Origin: an uncultured Veillonellaceae bacterium
GTDB taxonomy: Bacteria; Bacillota; Negativicutes; Selenomonadales; Selenomonadaceae
Reading direction: 5' to 3'
Assembly (NCBI GenBank): GCA_945949525.1
Contig: CAMFES010000001.1
Coordinates: 35,323 to 99,322, forward strand
DNA: 64,000 bases
In this document: positions 24,391 through 33,077 of the stretch, piece by piece
How the letters are laid out: the number at the start of each line of letters is the position of its first letter
How positions within the stretch are numbered: the stretch's first letter is position 1
Translations under genes and position numbers: made by a program
The notes under the pieces: generated by a model
What the model was told of the DNA's origin: nothing
The model's database searches: none
Seen by the model: only the letters and a program-made list of their open reading frames with translations

Positions 24391-25070
24391 TGAATGATTT
24401 ACATGTTTTAGAACATAACAATATTCGGGTAATGACTACGGAACAATTGGCGGAGGCATATGGTTGCGTAGCTCAGCAGATAAAACAGAATTTTAATAAT
24501 AATAAGAATCGGTTTGTGGAAGGGAAGCACTATTATCGTTTGGAAGGCACAGACCTTAAGGACTTCAAGAGGTATGTCGAAAATATAGACTTACCTATAA
24601 GCAAGTTTTCTCCAACGATTTATCTTTGGACGAAGCAAGGAGCGGCACGCCATAGCAAGATGCTGGGGACAGACAGAGCATGGGATGTTTTTGATGAGTT
24701 GGAAGAACATTACTTCAATCCTACAAAGAGCCTGACTCCGGAGGAATTTCTGCTTTATAGTGCCAAGCAGATAGTAGAGCAGGCAAAAGCCATCAAGGCT
24801 GCCAATGCCCGTATTGATAAGGTGGATGAAAGGCTGCTTGAAGTGGAATCAAAGCAGATGACGATTGACCGCTGCCATTATACCATCATTGGTTATGCCA
24901 ACCTTATGGGTATTCGGGGTGTGGATAGAAGAGCTGCAGCAACACTTGGCCGTAAGGCATCTGGGATGTCTAGAAAGCAGGGGTACCACATTGGTAAGGA
25001 GTACGATGCCAAGTATGGAGTGGTGAACACCTACCATGCGGATATTTTGCAGGAAGTTTTTAGGAGGTGA
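24390..25070 (+). CDS. ORF6N-domain antirepressor-like protein
   Basis: 226 residues. The N-terminal ORF6N domain (about 5-95) contains VMTTEQLAEAYGCVAQQIKQNF and IYLWTKQGAARHSKML. After a coiled linker, a C-terminal domain (about 150-226) reads YANLMGIRGVDRRAAATLGRKASG, similar to phage antirepressor KilA-C-type ends. These proteins typically counter CI-type repressors or regulate early genes. It is the second such regulator besides Rha in this prophage. Confidence 0.8.
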   Translation: MNDLHVLEHNNIRVMTTEQLAEAYGCVAQQIKQNFNNNKNRFVEGKHYYRLEGTDLKDFKRYVENIDLPISKFSPTIYLWTKQGAARHSKMLGTDRAWDVFDELEEHYFNPTKSLTPEEFLLYSAKQIVEQAKAIKAANARIDKVDERLLEVESKQMTIDRCHYTIIGYANLMGIRGVDRRAAATLGRKASGMSRKQGYHIGKEYDAKYGVVNTYHADILQEVFRR

Positions 25071-25076
25071 TGCCCA

Positions 25077-26414
25077 ATGAAGTTCATACCACATGATTAT
25101 CAGAAATGTGCTGTGGCTTTTATCGAAAAGAACGAGATTGCCTGTCTGCTATTAGATATGGGCTTAGGCAAAACAGTGATTACCCTTACGGCTTTGAAAC
25201 ATCTTCTGGATAATGGAGTAGTGAGGCGGATATTAATCGTTGGGCCATTAAGAGTCGCAAGAGATACATGGCCTGCCGAAATAAAAAAGTGGGATCATCT
25301 GAAAGGTCTTAAATATTCTGTGGCTGTTGGCAGCACAGCAAAAAGGATTGAAGCCATAAATGACAAGACCGCCCAGATTGTTATTATTAACCGCGAGAAT
25401 GTGGACTGGCTTATTAAGCACAACAGCTTTGACTATGACATGGTGGTGATTGATGAGCTGAGCAGCTTCAAGAGCCATAAGAGCAAGCGATTCAAGGCAC
25501 TTATGAGCAAGCGGCCATTTGTTAAAAGGATTGTAGGCCTAACCGGTACTCCTAGTTCCAATGGTCTGATGGACCTCTGGGCGGAGTTCAAGGTGCTGGA
25601 TATGGGTAAAAGGCTTGGGCGGTTCATCGGAAACTACCGGGAGTGGTACTTCCGCCCGGATAAGATGAATGGACCTATCGTATATTCCTATAAGCCTATG
25701 CCATTTGCTGAGAAGGAAATCTATGAAAAGATATCTGACATTACAATATCCATGTCAGCCCTTGACCATCTGAAAATGCCAGAGCTGATAATAAACGAGG
25801 TGGAGGTAGAAATGAATCCCCACGAGCGCAGGAAGTACAATGATTTAAAAGATGAGCTGGTTCTTGAAATTCCAGACGGAGTCATCACCGCAGCCAATGC
25901 TGCAAGCCTTACCAATAAGCTGTGTCAGATGGCCAATGGCAGGATCTACGATGAGGATAAGAACATCATCCACATCCATGACCGAAAGCTTGATGCCCTT
26001 GAGGATATTATAGAATCCGCCAATGGGCAGCCTGTGCTGATAGCATACTGGTTCAAGCATGACCTTGAAGCTATCAGTAGCAGGTTCAAGGTCAGAGAGA
26101 TTAAGACATCAGCTGATATTGCTGACTGGAATGATAAGAAAATCCCTGTGGCTGTTATCCATCCAGCGTCAGCTGGTCATGGCCTTAATCTTCAGTCGGG
26201 CGGTAACATCCTTGTCTGGTATGGTCTTACCTGGTCGTTGGAGCTGTATCAGCAGACCAATGCAAGGCTTTGGCGTCAGGGTCAGACCTCTGGCACAGTG
26301 GTTATCCAGCATATTGTCTGCAAGGACACGGTTGACGGTAACATTCTGAAGGCTTTGAAGGCCAAAGACACAACTCAGGCAGCACTAATTGAAGCGGTAA
26401 AGGCGGTGGTCTGA
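25077..26414 (+). CDS. SNF2-like DEAD-box helicase
   Basis: 445 residues. Superfamily 2 motifs are in order: LLLDMGLGKTVITLTAL (Walker A), VIDELSSFKS (DEAH-like box, DELS), VGLTGTPSSNGLMDLW (motif III), then VAVIHPASAGHGLNLQSG and NARLWRQGQ (motifs V and VI). It is a double-strand DNA translocase frequently encoded next to VRR-NUC in phages, possibly in replication fork processing. ATG 25077 follows GGAGGTGAT. Confidence 0.92.
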   Translation: MKFIPHDYQKCAVAFIEKNEIACLLLDMGLGKTVITLTALKHLLDNGVVRRILIVGPLRVARDTWPAEIKKWDHLKGLKYSVAVGSTAKRIEAINDKTAQIVIINRENVDWLIKHNSFDYDMVVIDELSSFKSHKSKRFKALMSKRPFVKRIVGLTGTPSSNGLMDLWAEFKVLDMGKRLGRFIGNYREWYFRPDKMNGPIVYSYKPMPFAEKEIYEKISDITISMSALDHLKMPELIINEVEVEMNPHERRKYNDLKDELVLEIPDGVITAANAASLTNKLCQMANGRIYDEDKNIIHIHDRKLDALEDIIESANGQPVLIAYWFKHDLEAISSRFKVREIKTSADIADWNDKKIPVAVIHPASAGHGLNLQSGGNILVWYGLTWSLELYQQTNARLWRQGQTSGTVVIQHIVCKDTVDGNILKALKAKDTTQAALIEAVKAVV

Positions 26415-26620
26415 TGGAGTATGAGATGTGCGAGCAGGGAATAGAGAATCTAGTAACAGGCATTGTGACACAGGCAGCAAAGGATTATCGCAAGGTCAGG
26501 CACTTGGAGAATTCCTACGAAAAGCGTGAGCTGGAGGAGTTCTTCTTATCAACATGGTTTCATCAGCTGACAGGACTTGATGGACAGATGGTGCTGGATA
26601 AATTAAAGGCAGGTGATTGA
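26414..26620 (+). CDS. Small conserved phage protein of unknown function
   Basis: 68 residues overlapping the helicase stop by one base. It is helical, with a C-terminal FFLSTWFHQLTGLDGQMVLDKL segment typical of small proteins placed between SNF2 and DUF1492-like genes. No function known. Confidence 0.65.
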   Translation: MEYEMCEQGIENLVTGIVTQAAKDYRKVRHLENSYEKRELEEFFLSTWFHQLTGLDGQMVLDKLKAGD

Positions 26621-26623
26621 TAC

Positions 26624-27043
26624 ATGAACGCAAAGGAATATCTTGAGCAGGCACACTCCATGGACCTGCAGATAAAAAGCAAGATAGCACAGCTTAAAAG
26701 TATTCAGTCTTTATCCCAAAAGGTAACACAGGTGCTGACGGATATGCCAAAAGCACAAATGCTGTCTTCTTCTCTTGAAGATACTGTATGTAAGGCTGTA
26801 GATCTTGAACATGAAATAAAGGAGGCTGTATCATGCCTTGGTGCTATAAGACATGATATTGAGGATAAGGTAGCATTGGTTAAACCGACAGAGGTAAGGT
26901 CAGTGTTGGAGCTTAGGTATCTAGCATTTATGGACTGGGACGAGGTAGCAGCAAGCATGAATTACACTAGACGCTGGGTGCTGAAACTTCATTCCAGGGG
27001 ATTGGAGCAGGTGGATGAACTATTAAAAAGAGGAGGAACTTAA
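26624..27043 (+). CDS. DUF1492/ArpU-like late transcription regulator
   Basis: 139 residues. A long N-terminal helical region is followed by a sigma region 4-like helix-turn-helix: VRSVLELRYLAFMDWDEVAASMNY then TRRWVLKLHSRGLEQ. Proteins of this type close the early region and are thought to switch on late genes (as ArpU does). A candidate late promoter and an immediate terminator lie just downstream, which fits. Confidence 0.8.
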   Translation: MNAKEYLEQAHSMDLQIKSKIAQLKSIQSLSQKVTQVLTDMPKAQMLSSSLEDTVCKAVDLEHEIKEAVSCLGAIRHDIEDKVALVKPTEVRSVLELRYLAFMDWDEVAASMNYTRRWVLKLHSRGLEQVDELLKRGGT

Positions 27044-27045
27044 AT

Positions 27046-27105
27046 ATGAGTTACAAAGAAGCATTGAGAGATATGATTCCAGTGACTAAGACCCAAGAGT
27101 ATTGA
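27046..27105 (+). CDS. Possible very small protein
   Basis: A 19-codon frame from ATG 27046 preceded by AGGAGGAAC. The ribosome-binding site is good, but the length is too short to judge. It could be a leader peptide or a truncated gene end. Confidence 0.2.
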   Translation: MSYKEALRDMIPVTKTQEY

Positions 27106-27144
27106 TGAAGTTCTAAAAAAAAGAAAGTGTTCACATTAATTCAC

Positions 27145-27221
27145 TTACAAGACTTGATTATAAGTGGTATTATATACCTAGCGAACAAAGGCCACCGCGG
27201 AGAAATCTACGGTGGCTTTTC
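27145..27221 (+). promoter_or_regulatory. Candidate late promoter followed at once by a terminator
   Basis: TTACAA (27145-27150), 17 bases, TATTAT (27168-27173). The -35 region overlaps CACTTA (27142-27147), whose inverted copy TAAGTG lies at 27161-27166. About 15 bases after the -10 box a strong hairpin, GCCACCG (27191-27197) with CGGTGGC (27210-27216) plus TTTT, would stop transcripts. The layout resembles a late promoter controlled by antitermination. Confidence 0.5.
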
Positions 27222-27237
27222 TATTGGAGTGATTAAC

Positions 27238-27609
27238 ATGCCAAGAAAACCGATGAAGCCTTGCAAGCATCCTGGATGCCCAAAGCTGACAGATGGGAAT
27301 TTCTGCAGGGAGCACGAACTCCAGCACATGAGAGAGTACGAGAAGTATGAACGTAAGCCCGCGGAAAGGCAGCGGTACAATTATCAGTGGCGTAAGCTGC
27401 GGAAGGCTTATGTGAAGGACCATCCGGTATGTGAGCTGTGTCTCTTGGAGCACAGGGCAACTCCTGTTGAAGAGGTGCACCATATCTATCCGCTAGATCA
27501 TGGCGGTACCAACACACCGCTTAATCTTCTTAGCCTCTGCAAGTCCTGCCACAGCAGGATAACAGCAGCCATGGGAGACAGATGGAACAAGCGAGAATAT
27601 AAATACTGA
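27238..27609 (+). CDS. HNH endonuclease of the packaging module
   Basis: 123 residues from ATG 27238. Paired cysteines (CKHPGCPKL, later CELCLLEH and CKSCHSRI) bind zinc, and EEVHHIYPLDHGGTNTPLNLLSLC is the HNH active site. HNH proteins adjacent to TerS in HK97/P27-type phages are required for cos cleavage with the terminase. ATG 27238 lies just after a terminator hairpin. Confidence 0.9.
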   Translation: MPRKPMKPCKHPGCPKLTDGNFCREHELQHMREYEKYERKPAERQRYNYQWRKLRKAYVKDHPVCELCLLEHRATPVEEVHHIYPLDHGGTNTPLNLLSLCKSCHSRITAAMGDRWNKREYKY

Positions 27610-27660
27610 CCCCCAGGGGGAGGTCAAATCTCTAAAAATGAACAAATGTGCACCGGGGGC
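27608..27660. other. Candidate cos region
   Basis: Between the HNH gene and terS lies an 18-base near-palindrome, GACCCCCAGGGGGAGGTC (27608-27625). It is followed by AAATCTCTAAAAATG and CACCGGGGGC (27651-27660). I recall similar G/C-run sequences at this position in related phages. Position between HNH and TerS is the usual place for cos. Cohesive ends themselves cannot be read from a prophage. Confidence 0.45.
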
Positions 27661-27717
27661 ATCCCTTCGTGCAGAAAAAGTGCGATTTCAGAAGGGCAAA
27701 AGGAAGGAGGGTTCGGT

Positions 27718-28287
27718 TTGCCAACAAAATCTAATAATACGGGAGGGCGTGGCGGTGCCAGACCAGGTGCCGGGAGAAAGAAAAAATCCCTGGCAGACAA
27801 AGTGGCAGCAGGCAATCCTGGTGGCAGACCGTTAGTTGTGCTCGATATTCCGGATATGCCTGAACCTGTGGAACTTGAAGGTGCTGACATGCCTGAGCCT
27901 CGTGAGTTCATGACCGCCCAGCAGCGTGACGGCAGTGAACTTCAGGCTAAAGAAATATATACAGAAACATGGAACTGGCTGAAGAGGATAGGAATGCATA
28001 CCAAGGTCAGCAAGCAGATGCTTGAGAGGTATGCCATGTGTTCCGCCCGGTGGATTCAATGCGAGGAGCTTACCTCAAAGATGGGTATGCTCAGCAAGCA
28101 TCCAACATCCGGCAAGCCTATCACCAGCCCGTTCATCAATATAGGAATAAACTACATGAACCAGGCCAACAGGCTATGGGCGGAGATATTCCAGATAGTA
28201 AAAGAGAATTGCATAACCGGCTATGAGGGAGACACACCGTCAGATGACTTGATGGAAAGACTGCTGAGAGCCAGGGAACGGAGGTAA
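27718..28287 (+). CDS. terS: Terminase small subunit (P27 family)
   Basis: 189 residues from TTG 27718, chosen because GGAAGGAGG ends 7-8 bases upstream; the longer frame from 27646 lacks a site. The Gly/Arg-rich N-terminus (GGRGGARPGAGRKKKS) is a DNA-binding tail seen in this family. The body has EIYTETWNWLKRIGMHTKVS and a helical C-terminus. It recognises phage DNA and recruits TerL. TerL is encoded 7.8 kb away, separated by cargo. Confidence 0.85.
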   Translation: MPTKSNNTGGRGGARPGAGRKKKSLADKVAAGNPGGRPLVVLDIPDMPEPVELEGADMPEPREFMTAQQRDGSELQAKEIYTETWNWLKRIGMHTKVSKQMLERYAMCSARWIQCEELTSKMGMLSKHPTSGKPITSPFINIGINYMNQANRLWAEIFQIVKENCITGYEGDTPSDDLMERLLRARERR

Positions 28288-28290
28288 TTT

Positions 28291-29583
28291 ATGAACGAAC
28301 TCAAATATGAGCTGGTTGATGTCGATAGGCTGATACCATATATCAATAATGCAAGAACACATTCTGCTGACCAGGTATCGAAGCTGGCTAGTGCAATAAA
28401 GGAATTTGGCTTTATCAATCCTGTGATTACTGATGGGGAGAATGGCATCCTCGCGGGGCATGGACGCATCATGGCTGCAAAGCAGCTGGGGATTCAGCAG
28501 GTGCCATGTATATCGGCAGCTTATCTTACCGAAGCGCAGAAAAAAGCCTATATTCTGGCAGACAACAGATTGTCCCTTGATGCAGGTTGGGATAATGAAC
28601 TCTTAAAAATAGAGATAGAATCCTTGCAGACTGATGGCTTTGACATCGGCCTTACTGGATTTGACGAAAAAGAGCTGGCAGACCTCTTTGCTACAGACAA
28701 CGAAGCTGAAGAGGATGATTTCGATGTCAATGCGGCTTTAGATGCGGCAGCCTTTGTTGAGAAAGGTGATTTGTGGCTTTTGGGTGAGCATAGGCTTCTT
28801 TGCGGTGACTCTACTAATCCAGAAGATGTAGCTACACTTATGAATGGGCAGAAAGCCAATGTTTGTATTACCGACCCACCTTATAACTGTGCTTATAAAG
28901 GTGGGACAGGAATGACCATCATGAACGATAAGTGGTCAGACAGCGAAGCTTTTTATCATTTTCTGCATGATGCTTTTACAAATGCTTACAACAACCTAGT
29001 GGACGGGGGCGCGTTCTATGCTTTCCATTCCGATGCTGAGAAGTGTAACTTCTATAATGCAGCAGTAAACGCTGGACTGCATTATTCAACTACCTGTGTA
29101 TGGGTTAAAAATGCTTTAGTTATCGGAAGGATGGACTATCAGATGCGCCATGAGCCGGTGTTATATTGTTTCAAGGATACAGCCAAGCATAAATTCTATG
29201 GTGACCGTAAGCAGACAACGGTGTGGGAGTTTGATAAACCGACCAAATCTAAGCTTCATCCAACTCAGAAGCCACTGCCACTAATCGCATATCCGATGCA
29301 GAATTCATGCCAGGAAAACGGTATAGTTCTAGACCTGTTCGGTGGCAGTGGCTCAACATTGATGGCATCCGCCCAGCTGAATAGAATATCGTACCTTATG
29401 GAACTTGATCCCAAATATGCATCCGCTATAGTCAGACGCTTTGCAGCAAGCTATGGTACGGATGCTATTTTTGTGGTCAGAAATGGAGAGAAGCTGTCAT
29501 GTTTGGATGTATATGTTCCAAGTGATGATGAACTCGATTTTAAGGAAACATCCGTAAATGACAAGCAGAAAGGAAGGAAATGA
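28291..29583 (+). CDS. ParB-domain plus N6/N4 DNA methyltransferase
   Basis: 430 residues. The N-terminal ParB/Srx-like domain (about 5-100) has INNARTHSADQVSKLASAI and GHGRIMAAKQLG. The C-terminal adenine/cytosine-N4 methyltransferase domain (about 160-400) has catalytic TDPPYNCAYKG and the SAM-binding VLDLFGGSGSTLMA. The motif order, DPPY before the FxGxG motif, is beta class. Such fusions are common phage enzymes thought to shield DNA from restriction. It starts 3 bases after terS. Confidence 0.92.
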   Translation: MNELKYELVDVDRLIPYINNARTHSADQVSKLASAIKEFGFINPVITDGENGILAGHGRIMAAKQLGIQQVPCISAAYLTEAQKKAYILADNRLSLDAGWDNELLKIEIESLQTDGFDIGLTGFDEKELADLFATDNEAEEDDFDVNAALDAAAFVEKGDLWLLGEHRLLCGDSTNPEDVATLMNGQKANVCITDPPYNCAYKGGTGMTIMNDKWSDSEAFYHFLHDAFTNAYNNLVDGGAFYAFHSDAEKCNFYNAAVNAGLHYSTTCVWVKNALVIGRMDYQMRHEPVLYCFKDTAKHKFYGDRKQTTVWEFDKPTKSKLHPTQKPLPLIAYPMQNSCQENGIVLDLFGGSGSTLMASAQLNRISYLMELDPKYASAIVRRFAASYGTDAIFVVRNGEKLSCLDVYVPSDDELDFKETSVNDKQKGRK

Positions 29584-30233
29584 TGGGAAGTAATGTAACA
29601 TATTCATTTTCTGCAGATGGCAACATATGTTATGGAAGATTGGCTAATGGGAAACAATTCATTATAGATAGTGATATGTACCCGCTTATAGAAAATATAA
29701 AGTTTTACTTGGTATATGGTGACAGAGTGGATAGAGTACCGTATATATCAGATGCTAAAGGGAATTTGCTTCATACGTACATTATGCCAAAAATAAAAGG
29801 AATGGAAATCGACCATGTAAATATGGATACAATGGATAACAGAAAATCAAATTTAAGAATATGCACACATCAGCAAAACCAAATGAATCAGGATTTGCAG
29901 AAGAATAATACATCTGGAGTGACAGGTGTAAGCTATTATAAGCCAAGAGGAAAATATAGAGCCAGAATAAAAATAGGGCAACATGATATACATTTAGGGT
30001 ACTACAAGACATTTCAAGAAGCTGTGCAGGCTAGAAATGTTGGGATGGAGTGTATGTTTGGTGAGTATGGTAGATATAATGCTGTGCCCAAAGCACCGAA
30101 TTGGATAAAAGACCAGGTAAAGAAAAAATGCCTACGCTTTGCAGAATTGTCAGTCTGCAGAGCTTTTTTATTGTCTGAAAGTAGCATATGGACTGGAGAT
30201 GAAGCGAAACATGAAATTAGGAAGCCTGTTTGA
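29580..30233 (+). CDS. HNH-AP2 homing endonuclease
   Basis: 217 residues overlapping the previous stop by 4 bases (ATGA). An HNH core, EIDHVNMDTMDNRKSNLRIC, is followed by an AP2 DNA-binding domain, SGVTGVSYYKPRGKYRARI and HLGYYKTFQEA. This pairing is typical of free-standing phage homing endonucleases. Its 3' end overlaps the start of the C5 methyltransferase gene by 23 bases, which suggests that it inserted immediately upstream of that gene. Confidence 0.85.
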   Translation: MMGSNVTYSFSADGNICYGRLANGKQFIIDSDMYPLIENIKFYLVYGDRVDRVPYISDAKGNLLHTYIMPKIKGMEIDHVNMDTMDNRKSNLRICTHQQNQMNQDLQKNNTSGVTGVSYYKPRGKYRARIKIGQHDIHLGYYKTFQEAVQARNVGMECMFGEYGRYNAVPKAPNWIKDQVKKKCLRFAELSVCRAFLLSESSIWTGDEAKHEIRKPV

Positions 30234-32361
30234 TGGTTCGGGCGGATTCCCACTGGGGGCAAAGCTTGCTGGTATTGAACCGAAGTGGGCATCCGAAATT
30301 GAGCCTTTTCCGCTTCTGGTAACCAGCAGGCGGTTTCCGGATATGAAGCATCTGGGAAATATACAGAATATCAATGGAGCAGAGATTGAACCAGTTGATG
30401 TGATAACAGGCGGTTCACCCTGCCAGGACCTTTCACTGGCCGGCAAGAGAGCTGGTCTTATTGAAGGCTCAAGGTCAAATCTGTTCTTTGAGTATATGCG
30501 TATCGTAAGAGAAATGAGGGAAGCAACTGATGGAAGATACCCGAGATTCATCGTCTGGGAAAATGTCTTCGGAGCGTTCTCCAGCAACAAGGGAGAGGAC
30601 TTCAAGGCAGTCCTTGACGCAATCATTAAAATCAAAAATCCAGAGGCTGCCGAGGTGCCTATGCCTAAGGATGGGAAGTGGCCCTATGCCGACATACTTA
30701 TGGGAGACGGATGGAGCATTGCGTACAGAACTCTTGACGCACAGTATTGGGGAGTCCCCCAGCGCCGCCGTAGAATCTACCTTGTCGCAGATTTTAGAGG
30801 TCGATGTGCAGGAAAAATATTATTTGAGTCAGAGAGCCTGTCAGGGAATACTCAGAAGGGCTGCTGCAAGAGGCAAGGAACTGCCGATGGTTCTGAAGAA
30901 AGCCCTGGAGCGGCAGGCTGTGGCACATTCGATTTAAGGTTTACTTCAGACGGGACAAAAAATGCCCGCGGACATTGCTACGGCACAGATATTTCAAGGG
31001 CACTTGATACAGGAGGTCAGAATCCTGACAGCAATCATGGCGGTGTTGTGTGCCTGAAGGCGCAGGGGATAGATGGCTACAACCATGAACTGACAGGGGA
31101 TAAGGCTGCTTCATTAGGGCAGAACTGCGGGATGTCGACCGGGAGGAACGGCGTGATGTGCTTGAATGACCAGGGCGGTCAGCGCATGGATGTGTCCGAA
31201 GATATGACTGGCACACTCAGAGCTCAGGCAAACCATCCGCCCCTGGTATTTGAAAATCATGGGCAGGACAACAGATTCAAAGGTCCAATCAATGTGGCGC
31301 AGACAGTCATGTCTACATACGGCACCGGAGGCAATAATCAGCCTTTTGTTGTTGAGACACCAAAGACATTGAAAATCCGCAGCGGATGTGAGGGCGGTGG
31401 CAAGGGAGCGCTGATTCAAGATGATAAATCCGCTACCCTTGGCTGCAGCAATGACCAGACTGTGTTTGTACCAAAAGCCTATGGTATCAGTTCCTTTGAC
31501 AGCAACGCCATGAAATCAGCTAACCCTAAAGCTGGTATCTATGAAGCGGATACCGCCCGGACACTGGATTTGAATGGCGGCAACCCTGGATGCAATCAGG
31601 GCGGTATTGCTGTAGTGGAGGGGAATGGAAGCAGGCCATCACACCTTGGGGATGGATTCCGTGAAGATGGTTCAATGTACACGCTCAATACCGTTGACCG
31701 CCATGCAGTGGCATATGGTCTTGACAGGGCATCATACAACCAGGGCAGAAATGCAAAGTTTGACTTCTCGGTTGAAAAAGAGCTTGAGCCGCCTATTCTG
31801 GCAAAAGGTCCAGGAGCGGTAGCGGTTGGCAGTTTTTACCCTCAGATGAAGGCTGAAAGTCAGTGCTACCGTGAAGATGGCAAGAGCAACACATTAGTGA
31901 ACGGGACTAATCCGGGGCATCAGAATGCTGTTACCTATGCCGTAACAGCAGGCTGCTTTACCCATGTTGAAAAGGAAAAATCTCCGACACTCGCCGCAAG
32001 GGATTATAAAGATCCGAATGTTGTAAATGACCGCCCAGAAGATAACGCTGAATACATCGTCCGCCGTCTGACACCGAAGGAGTGTGCAAGGCTGCAGGGA
32101 TTTCCTGACTGGTGGTGCGATGGTCTGGCTATAGAGAATCCAACCGATGAAGAGACAGCAAAGTGGATAGATATTTTTTCTGTCTACAATAAAGCTATGG
32201 GCAAGGAAGTAAAATCAAAGACTCCTAATCAGATCAGGAAATGGCTGAAGAACCCGTATAGCGATGCAGCTGAATATAAGCTGTGGGGAAATGGTGTGGC
32301 TTTGCCATGCGTACAGCTGGTCATGAACGGCATTACGTATTACGGCCGGAATTTACTTTAG
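30211..32361 (+). CDS. Large C5-cytosine methyltransferase with repeated target-recognition units
   Basis: 716 residues from ATG 30211 (GGAG at 30195). The catalytic part is standard: LGSLFDGSGGFPLGAKLAG (motif I), GGSPCQDLSLAG (IV), VWENVFGAF (VI), QYWGVPQRRRRIYLVADF (VIII), then RRLTPKECARLQGFPDWW (IX) and KLWGNGVALP (X). Between VIII and IX lies about 400 residues instead of the usual 50-150. That stretch contains about nine repeats built around a xTL dipeptide and an NxxxVV segment (for example ARTLDLNGGNPGCNQGGIAVV, SATLGCSNDQTVFV, SPTLAARDYKDPNVV). This looks like a multispecific enzyme with tandem recognition units. The exact targets are unknown. Confidence 0.9.
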   Translation: MKLGSLFDGSGGFPLGAKLAGIEPKWASEIEPFPLLVTSRRFPDMKHLGNIQNINGAEIEPVDVITGGSPCQDLSLAGKRAGLIEGSRSNLFFEYMRIVREMREATDGRYPRFIVWENVFGAFSSNKGEDFKAVLDAIIKIKNPEAAEVPMPKDGKWPYADILMGDGWSIAYRTLDAQYWGVPQRRRRIYLVADFRGRCAGKILFESESLSGNTQKGCCKRQGTADGSEESPGAAGCGTFDLRFTSDGTKNARGHCYGTDISRALDTGGQNPDSNHGGVVCLKAQGIDGYNHELTGDKAASLGQNCGMSTGRNGVMCLNDQGGQRMDVSEDMTGTLRAQANHPPLVFENHGQDNRFKGPINVAQTVMSTYGTGGNNQPFVVETPKTLKIRSGCEGGGKGALIQDDKSATLGCSNDQTVFVPKAYGISSFDSNAMKSANPKAGIYEADTARTLDLNGGNPGCNQGGIAVVEGNGSRPSHLGDGFREDGSMYTLNTVDRHAVAYGLDRASYNQGRNAKFDFSVEKELEPPILAKGPGAVAVGSFYPQMKAESQCYREDGKSNTLVNGTNPGHQNAVTYAVTAGCFTHVEKEKSPTLAARDYKDPNVVNDRPEDNAEYIVRRLTPKECARLQGFPDWWCDGLAIENPTDEETAKWIDIFSVYNKAMGKEVKSKTPNQIRKWLKNPYSDAAEYKLWGNGVALPCVQLVMNGITYYGRNLL

Positions 32362-32420
32362 TATGGTGTGGTTGGAAACTGCAGAAGTTAAAGTATACTT
32401 TATATTTTCCCTGAAAAAGA

Positions 32421-32448
32421 AAAAAGGCCCCCGAAGGGGCCCGCCTTT
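32421..32448. terminator. Bidirectional terminator
   Basis: GGCCCC and GGGGCC form a stem around CGAA (32426-32441) with A-rich sequence on the left and CCTTT on the right. It separates the methyltransferase gene from the converging gene at 32460-32885. Confidence 0.75.
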
Positions 32449-32459
32449 ATGGCTTTGGG

Positions 32460-32885
32460 TTAGTCAATGCTGAAAATGTAGGCTGGCTTTTGGTCATAGC
32501 CTTCGCTGAAAGTTTTCTTTGAGGTGTTTATCATTGTCATGCCCTTAAGGGTGCAGCCGTTTTGGATGAATACCCATGCAATCTCGTTGGCGCTGCTCCA
32601 GGTTGAGCTGTAGGTGAATTCCTTAATCTTGCAATCCCTGAAGTCTTTTATAAGAAGGTCTGCATCATTGCTCCAAAGTCCATCTCCGTTAAGGTCAATC
32701 AGGTTATTCTCCTTTTCGCGGCTGGCTTCGTAAAGCCAGAAGATGCGGCTGAAGGCCTGTCCCTGGGATTCAAGTTCTTTTTCAAACTTTTTGTAATCCG
32801 CCCGGATGGCGTTCTTCTGTTCCTCAGTGGTGGCTGCATCAAAGGCGTTATGTAGTTCCTTCAAGGTGTTGTAATGTTTTTCCAT
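32460..32885 (-). CDS. Phage cargo protein of unknown function
   Basis: 141 residues read leftward in a rightward region, so it is a separate transcription unit. The N-terminal half is a charged helix (YNTLKELHNAFDAATTEEQK). The second half (FTYSSTWSSANEIAWVFIQNGC) looks like a compact alpha/beta domain. It has its own promoter of the repeated type (TTGACT-17-GATATA) and a terminator, the layout of a cargo gene. I do not recognise the family. Confidence 0.65.
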   Translation of the reverse strand: MEKHYNTLKELHNAFDAATTEEQKNAIRADYKKFEKELESQGQAFSRIFWLYEASREKENNLIDLNGDGLWSNDADLLIKDFRDCKIKEFTYSSTWSSANEIAWVFIQNGCTLKGMTMINTSKKTFSEGYDQKPAYIFSID

Positions 32886-32932
32886 TTTTGTTTTCCTCCT
32901 CGTTTTGGGGTGTTCCCCTTTGGTTGTGTATA

Positions 32933-32961
32933 TATATCACTCTAAACGCCATGAAAGTCAA
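32933..32961 (-). promoter_or_regulatory. Repeated promoter, copy 1 (leftward)
   Basis: On the minus strand: TTGACT, 17 bases ending GTTTAGAGT, then GATATA. It drives the 32460-32885 gene. The TTTAGAGTGATATA block is shared with three other copies. Confidence 0.7.
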
Positions 32962-33006
32962 CGATTATGTAGAAAATAAATAAATTATATTTATCGAAAA
33001 TATAGC

Positions 33007-33035
33007 TTGCTATTTATGTGATTTAGAGCGAATAT
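33007..33035 (+). promoter_or_regulatory. Repeated promoter, copy 2
   Basis: TTGCTA (33007-33012), 17 bases ending ATTTAGAGC, GAATAT (33030-33035). It precedes the 33078 gene and diverges from copy 1 by under 50 bases. Confidence 0.7.
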
Positions 33036-33077
33036 GCACATACCGAAAGGAAAACAACATATCAGGAGGATGAAAAA

